Source of the DNA: Sphingobacterium sp. CZ-2
GTDB taxonomy: Bacteria > Bacteroidota > Bacteroidia > Sphingobacteriales > Sphingobacteriaceae
NCBI RefSeq assembly: GCF_004526235.1
Contig: NZ_CP038159.1
Span: 2,418,001 to 2,482,000, forward strand
Direction: 5' to 3'
Length of the DNA stretch: 64,000 nucleotides
Position numbers and translations under genes: made by a program. The notes under the pieces are model-generated. The model saw nothing but the letters and a program-made list of their open reading frames with translations. It did no database searches and had not been told where the DNA came from. Of the stretch, positions 54,705 to 61,514 are shown one piece after another. Positions within the stretch are counted from its first letter, which is position 1. Every line of letters starts with the position of its first letter.

Positions 54705-54792
54705 AACATAAAATACTTTAAAAATCTTTTTTTATATTAATTTTTATTTATTTTAGTGTAACCAATTCCTGTAATCTAAACAAAAAACTCAA

Positions 54793-56064
54793 ATGGGAAA
54801 AGACAATTTATCCAATAAGCTTGGAATACCTGGGAACTTAACTTGGGGATATCTAGGTATTTTAATCTTTATGATGGGCGATGGCGTCGAACAGGGCTGG
54901 CTAAGTCCCTACCTGATCGAGCATGGCATGTCGATGGAACAATCAGCGAGCCTATTTACGGTATATGGCATTACCATTGCCATTTCCTCTTGGTTTTCCG
55001 GCGTACTGGCCGAAAGTTATGGACCTAGAAAATCCATGGTCATGGGGCTATTGCTGTATATCATCGGTACCATCGGTTTTATTTCCATGGGTATGGCGAA
55101 ACTGGATTATTCCTCCATGTTGCTGTTTTATGCGATTAGAGGTTTTGGCTATCCCTTATTTGCCTATTCCTTCATGGTCTGGATCAATTATCGAACACCA
55201 CAAAATATGCTGGGAAGAGCCGTAGGATGGTTCTGGTTTGTATTTACAGGCGGTTTGAACGTCCTAGGCGCTTATTACTCCAGCTGGGCATTGGAGCGAT
55301 TTGGCTACGAAAATACCCTTTGGAGTTCCATCTTCTGGGTATTGGTAGGCGCATTTTTCGCCCTAGTACTAAACCGCGATAAGTTTGAAACCAAAGCTTC
55401 CAAAGAATCAAAGGTCAAAGAACTGGTCAATGGCCTAACCATTGTAAAAAAAGAGCCTAAGGTATTGATCGGAGGCATTGTACGGGTCATCAATACCACC
55501 GCCCAATTCGCATTTCCAGTTTTTCTTCCGCTCTATATGGCGGAACACGGTTTTGATACCAAAGAATGGCTACAGATCTGGGGCACCATATTCACCAGTA
55601 ACATTGCTTTTAACCTAATTTTTGGATTTGTAGGCGACCGTTTGGGCTGGCAAAACACCATCATGTGGTTTGGCGGAATCGGCTGTGCTATCAGTACAGT
55701 ACTGTTCTACTATTCGCCGGTTTGGTTCGATGGAAGTTATTGGGCCGTAATGGCTGCAGGTATTGCCTGGGGAGCCTTATTGGCAGGCTATGTGCCACTT
55801 TCCGCGCTAGTGCCTTCCTTGGTCAAAGAGGATAAAGGCGCCGCCATGGCAATCCTAAACCTAGGAGCAGGACTGCCGGTATTTGTGGGTCCGGCCATTG
55901 TTGGCCTTCTGATCGGATCGATTGGATCCGAAGGCGTCATCTGGGTATTGGCGGGTCTCTATGTCATTTCAGCCATATTGACCAAGTTCATCAATATCCC
56001 GAAAGAAGAAATCTCCCCTTTAGGAGAAAATAGCAGTTTAAAAGAAAATAGTATTCAAGCATAA
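54793..56064 (+). CDS. MFS transporter, pentitol (RbtT/DalT/CsbX-like) type
   Basis: A 423-residue carrier with 12 predicted helices. The N-terminal GYLGILIFMMGDGVEQGWLSPYLIEHG resembles the polyol-carrier branch that includes ribitol and D-arabitol transporters (RbtT/DalT) and CsbX. It starts a tightly packed unit: the dehydrogenase gene follows after 2 nt, the kinases after that. The polyol assignment rests on memory of family sequences and is moderate. Confidence 0.8.
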   Translation: MGKDNLSNKLGIPGNLTWGYLGILIFMMGDGVEQGWLSPYLIEHGMSMEQSASLFTVYGITIAISSWFSGVLAESYGPRKSMVMGLLLYIIGTIGFISMGMAKLDYSSMLLFYAIRGFGYPLFAYSFMVWINYRTPQNMLGRAVGWFWFVFTGGLNVLGAYYSSWALERFGYENTLWSSIFWVLVGAFFALVLNRDKFETKASKESKVKELVNGLTIVKKEPKVLIGGIVRVINTTAQFAFPVFLPLYMAEHGFDTKEWLQIWGTIFTSNIAFNLIFGFVGDRLGWQNTIMWFGGIGCAISTVLFYYSPVWFDGSYWAVMAAGIAWGALLAGYVPLSALVPSLVKEDKGAAMAILNLGAGLPVFVGPAIVGLLIGSIGSEGVIWVLAGLYVISAILTKFINIPKEEISPLGENSSLKENSIQA

Positions 56065-56066
56065 TT

Positions 56067-57077
56067 ATGAAAGTATTACTTACAGCACCTTACGAGAACG
56101 AAAAGGCATTGAATGAGTTGAAAGGTCTTTTTGATGAAGTTATCTATCGATCATGGAAACCCCAAGGCCGTGCCTATAACCCATCAGAATTAAGTGAATT
56201 ATTAAAGGAAACAGGTGCTGAAGCATTAATTTCAGAGCACGATGAAATTACAGAGCAAGTATTGCGTGCGCATCCAGATCTCAAATTCGTAGGGATCTGC
56301 AGAGGTACACCATCAAATATCAACCTAGCCGTAGCTACCGAATTGGGCATTCCAGTGTTCAACACACCTGCCAGGAATGCCCAGGCGGTGGCAGAAATGT
56401 TCATCGCCAATGTGATTACCTTAATGCGCAATACCCTGCCGGCCATCAGTTGGTTAGAAGGAAAGCATTGGGGCGAGGGGGCCCATACATCCTACCTGGA
56501 ATTTAAGGGAAATGAACTGGCCGGAAAAAAAGTTGGAATGGTGGGATTTGGAGCAGTTGGGCAACATATTGCCCGTATGCTACAAAATTTCCCTGCAGAA
56601 ATCTATTATTACGATCCCTACTATACCGATGAAAACAACGATTACAAGAAGGTGGAACTCCAGGAATTATTCGCCACATGCGATGTCGTTGGTATCCACC
56701 TTCCGGTAACACCAGAAACAGAAGGGTTGATCGATAAAAAATACCTGGATCTCCTCAAGGAAGATGCTATTTTTGTGAATACCGCTCGCGCTGTTGTGGT
56801 CAATAAAGAGGATTTATTGCATACCATTGAGAACGGTAAGATTAGAGGTGCTGTACTGGATGTGTTCTACCATGAACCACCAGATGAAACGGATTATAAA
56901 ATGATATTGAACAAACGCGTATTGGCCACGCCACATATCGCTGGGGCAACCCACGAAGTGGAAGACCACCATGCCTTCATCATGAACAATAATCTCCGTG
57001 AATTTTTCCGTAAAGGAAATACAGGCATTAAACAATTGGTGAACAAAAATGTATTGGAGAGAATTTCAATTGGCTAA
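56067..57077 (+). CDS. D-2-hydroxyacid dehydrogenase (PGDH-like)
   Basis: A 336-residue NAD-dependent dehydrogenase. The NAD motif is KVGMVGFGAVGQHIARML (GxGxxG). Catalytic residues are seen in NTARAVVVNKEDLL (Arg), DVFYHEPPDETD (Glu) and ATPHIAGATHE (His). No ACT or other C-terminal regulatory domain. It converts a 2-keto acid to a 2-hydroxy acid or the reverse, in a pathway with two FGGY kinases; the specific acid is unknown. Gap of 2 nt on either side. Confidence 0.9.
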   Translation: MKVLLTAPYENEKALNELKGLFDEVIYRSWKPQGRAYNPSELSELLKETGAEALISEHDEITEQVLRAHPDLKFVGICRGTPSNINLAVATELGIPVFNTPARNAQAVAEMFIANVITLMRNTLPAISWLEGKHWGEGAHTSYLEFKGNELAGKKVGMVGFGAVGQHIARMLQNFPAEIYYYDPYYTDENNDYKKVELQELFATCDVVGIHLPVTPETEGLIDKKYLDLLKEDAIFVNTARAVVVNKEDLLHTIENGKIRGAVLDVFYHEPPDETDYKMILNKRVLATPHIAGATHEVEDHHAFIMNNNLREFFRKGNTGIKQLVNKNVLERISIG

Positions 57078-57079
57078 AC

Positions 57080-58528
57080 ATGGCAAATAAAGAAGGTTAT
57101 TTAATTGTTGATATCGGCACAGGAAATGCCCGGGTTGCCGTTGCAGGAACAGACGGCGAATTATGGAGCATCAAACGCGAAAATGTACATTACGAAACAG
57201 ATGCGAACTATGAGGAATCCATCTATTTCAATCCAGAGGACCTTTGGCGCCAAATATTAAAATTGGCCAAGGAAGCTTTAGCAGAGGCTCCAGAAGTGAC
57301 TATAAAAGCCATTACCGCTACTAGCCAACGCGAAGGCATCGTGATCATCGATCCATCCGGTAAATCCCTTTTGGGCATGCCGAATATTGACCACCGGGGA
57401 AGAAATTGGGAAAAAGATTTGTTGGATAAAGACCTGGTCTATAACCTTTCCGGAAGATACCCAACTTCCCTCTTTTCTGCCTTTAAACTGGTGGGTGTGC
57501 GAGAGGTATATCCCGAGATGTATGCTCAGATCGATAAGTTCATGAGCATCAGCGATTGGATTCAATATCAATTTTCAGGAGTTCCTTGTTACGAGCATTC
57601 CCAGGCATCTGAAACCCTGTTGTATGATGTGGAGCATAAACAGTGGTCTGCACCTTTAGCCGCATTGTTTAATATTTCTACTTCCATTTTTCCACCTTTA
57701 TATCAAGCAACTGATATATTAGGGACTATAAAACCGGAAATAGCCCATGAACTAGGCATTAATCCGGAGGCGAAGATTGTGGTAGGTGGTGGGGATACCC
57801 AATTGGCTATCCGAAGCATGGAACCATCGGCAAACGATGTGGTCATTGTTTCCGGTACGACCACACCGATCATTAAGATTGTCGGACAATATGAAAAGGA
57901 TGAGGACCAACGTACTTGGACAAGCCGACATATCGATGAAAACAACTTTATCCTGGAGGCCAATGCAGGGGTTACGGGATTAAACTACCAACGCCTCAAG
58001 GAGATTTTCTATCCGAACGAGGGCTATGAGGTAATCGAAAAGGAATTAGAAGATGCTACCTATTCGCAATGTGTGGCTTCTTTAGGCTCGCTTATTGCCG
58101 ATGAGGATGAGCCGCTGACCAAAGGGGGCTTTATCTTCAATGCGCCGGTATCCCATCAATTGACCCGTGGAAGTTTTGTCTTTGCGATCCTTTGGGATAT
58201 TGCCTGCAGTATTTACGAGAACTATAAATTTTTGGATGCGGTCTCGCCGCATACCGAATCCTATATCTGGGCATGTGGCGGTGGAGTGGAAAGCCGCAAA
58301 TTACGACAGTTCATTGCCAACCTGTTCGGGAAAAGCATCAAAATCCGCGATACCTTCCGCCAAGCTTCGGTCTTGGGTGGGGTATTTGTGTGTAATGATG
58401 CCCTAGGTGTCGCAAATAAAACCCCAGAACTATTGGAAGAGGTCTTTCCGAAAGACCACGAGGAGTTTGAAAAGTTATACCAGGAATGGAAGAACGCCAG
58501 AAAAACCTTTAAACAAGTAGCACATTAA
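57080..58528 (+). CDS. FGGY-family carbohydrate kinase, LsrK-like
   Basis: A 482-residue kinase. The N-terminal ATPase motif VDIGTGNARVAVAG and the segment ITATSQREGIVIIDPSGK (similar to LsrK, the autoinducer-2 kinase) are visible, with the catalytic Asp in VVGGGDTQLAIRS and the C-terminal ACGGGVESRKLRQFIANL. It phosphorylates a keto- or hydroxy-sugar in the cytoplasm. The substrate is not known. The stop codon overlaps the start of the second kinase (shared base 58528), so the two are translationally coupled. Confidence 0.88.
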   Translation: MANKEGYLIVDIGTGNARVAVAGTDGELWSIKRENVHYETDANYEESIYFNPEDLWRQILKLAKEALAEAPEVTIKAITATSQREGIVIIDPSGKSLLGMPNIDHRGRNWEKDLLDKDLVYNLSGRYPTSLFSAFKLVGVREVYPEMYAQIDKFMSISDWIQYQFSGVPCYEHSQASETLLYDVEHKQWSAPLAALFNISTSIFPPLYQATDILGTIKPEIAHELGINPEAKIVVGGGDTQLAIRSMEPSANDVVIVSGTTTPIIKIVGQYEKDEDQRTWTSRHIDENNFILEANAGVTGLNYQRLKEIFYPNEGYEVIEKELEDATYSQCVASLGSLIADEDEPLTKGGFIFNAPVSHQLTRGSFVFAILWDIACSIYENYKFLDAVSPHTESYIWACGGGVESRKLRQFIANLFGKSIKIRDTFRQASVLGGVFVCNDALGVANKTPELLEEVFPKDHEEFEKLYQEWKNARKTFKQVAH

Positions 58529-59964
58529 TGGATAACTATTTCATAGGTATTGATGTGGGAACCCAAGGAGCGAGGATGGTGCTGGTCGATCAAAAGGGAA
58601 ACCTCATAGCATCGGATTCCAGGAAGTTTGCCCTCGATGATCGTTTTAGGGAAGAGCAATCTCCGGCAATCTGGTGGAAGGACGTGGAGGAAATGTTGGA
58701 AATCCTTTTCCATCAGCTACCTGCTACAATCCAGAAAGAGCATATTAGGGCTATTTCTGTTACTTCTACTTCTGGAACCGTTATCCCTTTAGATAAAAAT
58801 AACCAACCCATCTACGAAGCGATCATGTACAGTGACCCTCGATCGGAAGAGCAGGGGAAACGCTGTCGCGGAATAGCCTTGCGTCATGTGAAGGATGGTT
58901 ATACTGGTTTCAATGCATCCAGCGGCATCAGCAAGATGTTGTGGTTCATAGAAACCTATCCCGACAAAGCACAGCAATTGGCTACTTGGATACATGCCTC
59001 TGATTTTATGGTCGGTAAATTATCCGGAAATTACCATACAACAGATTATACCAACGTATTAAAATCAGGTTATGATCTCGATAAATTAACCTGGCCAGCC
59101 TATATCTCAGAAGAAATAGGTATTAAAAAAGCCTGGTTACAACAGGTGGTTCCATCAGGTACCGTTGTAGGAAAATTGGATGCTGAGCTGGCTGCAACTT
59201 GGGGGATTCCCCCCATCGATGTGGTGGTCGGCATGACCGATGGCTGTGCTACACAGATGGCTTCTGGAGCTGTGAAACCCGGCGACTGGAACACCACCAT
59301 CGGAACCACCTTGGTCATCAAAGGTGTGACGAAAAACAAGGTAGTCGACCCATTAGGAAGACTATACAGCCATCGCCATCCCGAAGGTTATTGGATGCCA
59401 GGGGGAGCCAGCAATACCGGAGCTGATTGGATCTCTTTGGATTTCCAGGAGGATTTTCAAAAGCTCACTGCAGCGGCAGAGAATCTTATCCCTACAGGCG
59501 AATTAGCATGGCCCTTGAAACAGATTGGCGAACGCTATCCCATTATGGCTCCGCAGGCTAAAGGCTTCGAACCTCAAACAACTGATTGTACAACTTTATT
59601 TGCTGCGAATTTGGAAGGGGTAGCCTTTATAGAGCGTTTGGCCTATGAGATCATCGAAGAATTATCTGGCGAGAAAATAGCGGCCATTTATTCGGCCGGT
59701 GGAGGAGCAAATTCCGATCTATGGCTAAAAATAAGGGCCTCGGTCATGAATGTACCAACTTATAAATGCAAGGAGGCAAGTGGTGCTTTTGGAGCCGCTA
59801 TTATGGCTGCATCCTATACCTATTACCAGTCCTTGCAGGAAGCCGCAGCCGAAATGGCTTCCATAGAAAAGAAAGTCATGCCCGATCCAATACTGCATCA
59901 GGAATATGAGAAACAATACAACGCCTTTAAACAAAAACTAAAAGATCTAAATTATATTTCATGA
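58528..59964 (+). CDS. FGGY-family carbohydrate kinase, D-ribulokinase-like
   Basis: A 478-residue kinase with FIGIDVGTQGARMVLVDQKG, the region SVTSTSGTVIPLDKNNQPIYEAIMYSDPR (resembling plant/cyanobacterial D-ribulose kinase types), catalytic Asp in VVGMTDGCATQMASGAV, and SAGGGANSDLWLKIRASVMN. It differs from the preceding kinase across most of its length, so the pair is not a simple recent duplication. It overlaps the phosphatase gene by 4 nt (ATGA). The ribulose assignment is tentative but fits a pentitol transporter in the same unit. Confidence 0.88.
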   Translation: MDNYFIGIDVGTQGARMVLVDQKGNLIASDSRKFALDDRFREEQSPAIWWKDVEEMLEILFHQLPATIQKEHIRAISVTSTSGTVIPLDKNNQPIYEAIMYSDPRSEEQGKRCRGIALRHVKDGYTGFNASSGISKMLWFIETYPDKAQQLATWIHASDFMVGKLSGNYHTTDYTNVLKSGYDLDKLTWPAYISEEIGIKKAWLQQVVPSGTVVGKLDAELAATWGIPPIDVVVGMTDGCATQMASGAVKPGDWNTTIGTTLVIKGVTKNKVVDPLGRLYSHRHPEGYWMPGGASNTGADWISLDFQEDFQKLTAAAENLIPTGELAWPLKQIGERYPIMAPQAKGFEPQTTDCTTLFAANLEGVAFIERLAYEIIEELSGEKIAAIYSAGGGANSDLWLKIRASVMNVPTYKCKEASGAFGAAIMAASYTYYQSLQEAAAEMASIEKKVMPDPILHQEYEKQYNAFKQKLKDLNYIS

Positions 59965-60557
59965 TAACAATCTGTTTATTGCGACATGGTGAAACAGCCT
60001 ATAATGCAGATGGAAATAAATACTGTGGTAGAACCGATATCCCCTTAACCGAAAAGGGAATGGCACAAGCCAATAGAATGAAAGCATTATTGAAGGATTA
60101 TTCCTTTGATCAGGTTTTCTCTTCTCCCTTGATCAGGGCAAGAACAACCGCAGAGATCGCAGCCGGAAATAAGGATCTAGTCCAGACTGATGATCGACTG
60201 ATCGAGGTGGATTTTGGACAGTGGGAGGGAAAAAGTTCAGAAGAGTTTAGAGCAGAAGATCCAGATTCGTGGAATAATTGGTTATCCGATCCTACGGCTT
60301 TCCGAGCGGGGAATACTGGTGAAAATGCTAGTCAGGTGTTGGAGCGTCTGAACGATTTTTATCAGGAACTTATGGATAAATACGATGGACAAACCATCTT
60401 GGTTGTAGGGCATAACGGTGTCAATCGTTTATTCATGGCGAGCCAATTGGAAATGCCATTAAGGAACTATAGAAAGATCGTTCAGGAAAACTCCGCATTG
60501 ACTTTGATAACATTAGATAAACATAATGGCTTTAATTTATTAAAATTGAATGCCTAA
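59961..60557 (+). CDS. Histidine phosphatase superfamily protein
   Basis: A 198-residue phosphoglycerate-mutase-like phosphatase. The catalytic LLRHGETAYNADGN (RHG) and the second His in VVGHNGVNRLF are present, with FSSPLIRARTTAEIAA and the Glu in VDFGQWEG. It starts with an ATGA overlap from the second kinase. It may dephosphorylate a sugar phosphate made by the kinases or relieve its accumulation. Alpha-ribazole phosphatases share this pattern, but no cobalamin genes are nearby. Confidence 0.9.
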   Translation: MITICLLRHGETAYNADGNKYCGRTDIPLTEKGMAQANRMKALLKDYSFDQVFSSPLIRARTTAEIAAGNKDLVQTDDRLIEVDFGQWEGKSSEEFRAEDPDSWNNWLSDPTAFRAGNTGENASQVLERLNDFYQELMDKYDGQTILVVGHNGVNRLFMASQLEMPLRNYRKIVQENSALTLITLDKHNGFNLLKLNA

Positions 60558-60579
60558 TTTCGAAACAATCTTATATTTC

Positions 60580-61455
60580 ATGAAAAAATACGTTTCCCTA
60601 GCTATGCTTTTCCTGTTGATGATGCCATTTTTTGTGCAGGCACAACAGAAATCCAATTATCTTAATTTTCCTACCGTTCAGGATATGTATGCTTATTTCC
60701 GATATGTACCTGGGAAAAAGATCATCTCAGGCCATCGAGGTACCATGGAGCAGGGATTGCCCGAAAATTCCATTCCCGCTATGGCGGCAGTTTTGAAGCA
60801 TACCCCGGCTATTTTTGAGGTGGATCCACGCTTGAGCAAGGATGGAATTCCGGTGATGGTTCATGATGCTACACTGGATAGAACAACGACGGGAACCGGG
60901 AAAGTCGCCGATTATACTTATAAAGAACTGAAGAAATTAAGGTTAAAGGATAAACAGGGAAACAAGACAAAACATAAAATCAATACCTTGGAAGAAATGA
61001 TCCTTTGGGCAAAGGGCAAAACCATACTCAATTTGGATAAAAAGGATCTTCCCATGGAGATGACTGCTGAAATTATCCGCAAGCACAATGCGTATGCATG
61101 GGTCTGGGTGACGGTTCATAACGTGGAGCAGGCGAAGTTTTACTTGGACAAAAATCCTCAGCAATATTTATCTATGCACATCAAAACCGCAAAGGACCTG
61201 GAAGCATTTAAGGCTTCGGGATTGCCCTACGACCGCATGATTGTATACATTGGTCCGGAAATCAAGGAATCCAACCAAGCGATGTACGACTTCTTTAAAG
61301 AAAAAGGCGTTCTATGCATGATTTCCACGGCGCCAACTTACGACAAATTGGAAAGCAAAGCGGAAAGAGCAGCGAAATATAGAGCCGTTTTTGCGGATGG
61401 AGCCACCATTCTGGAGTCCGATCTTCCGATCGAGGTGAGCCAAGCCATTCGGTAA
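60580..61455 (+). CDS. Exported glycerophosphodiester phosphodiesterase (GDPD)
   Basis: About 291 residues from ATG 60580, which gives a clean signal peptide (MKKYVSLAMLFLLMMPFFVQAQ); an in-frame ATG at 60550 would add residues in front and is less likely. GDPD motifs: SGHRGTMEQGLPENSIPA, FEVDPRLSKDGIPVMVHD and TLDRTTTGTGKV (metal Glu and Asp, catalytic His pair). It hydrolyses glycerophosphodiesters or similar polyol phosphodiesters in the periplasm, releasing an alcohol and glycerol phosphate. It is the last gene of the catabolic unit. Confidence 0.9.
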   Translation: MKKYVSLAMLFLLMMPFFVQAQQKSNYLNFPTVQDMYAYFRYVPGKKIISGHRGTMEQGLPENSIPAMAAVLKHTPAIFEVDPRLSKDGIPVMVHDATLDRTTTGTGKVADYTYKELKKLRLKDKQGNKTKHKINTLEEMILWAKGKTILNLDKKDLPMEMTAEIIRKHNAYAWVWVTVHNVEQAKFYLDKNPQQYLSMHIKTAKDLEAFKASGLPYDRMIVYIGPEIKESNQAMYDFFKEKGVLCMISTAPTYDKLESKAERAAKYRAVFADGATILESDLPIEVSQAIR

Positions 61456-61483
61456 TTATATTTCCTACGATTTAAAATAAATT

Positions 61484-61507
61484 AATCAGTATATTCGTAT
61501 ACTGATT
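61484..61507. promoter_or_regulatory. Perfect 10-bp hairpin with TTCG tetraloop upstream of the DUF3857 gene
   Basis: AATCAGTATA (61484-61493), TTCG (61494-61497) and TATACTGATT (61498-61507). The UUCG loop is among the most stable in RNA. There is no T run after it, and it ends 7 nt before the ATG at 61515, so it may hide the ribosome site, protect the mRNA 5' end, or be a DNA operator. Confidence 0.7.
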
Positions 61508-61514
61508 ATTACAG

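Noticed and set aside
59961..60557. Cobalamin alpha-ribazole phosphatase (CobC) assignment
   Set aside because: The motif pattern fits but there is no cobalamin gene nearby, while it is translationally coupled to sugar kinases, so only the superfamily is claimed.
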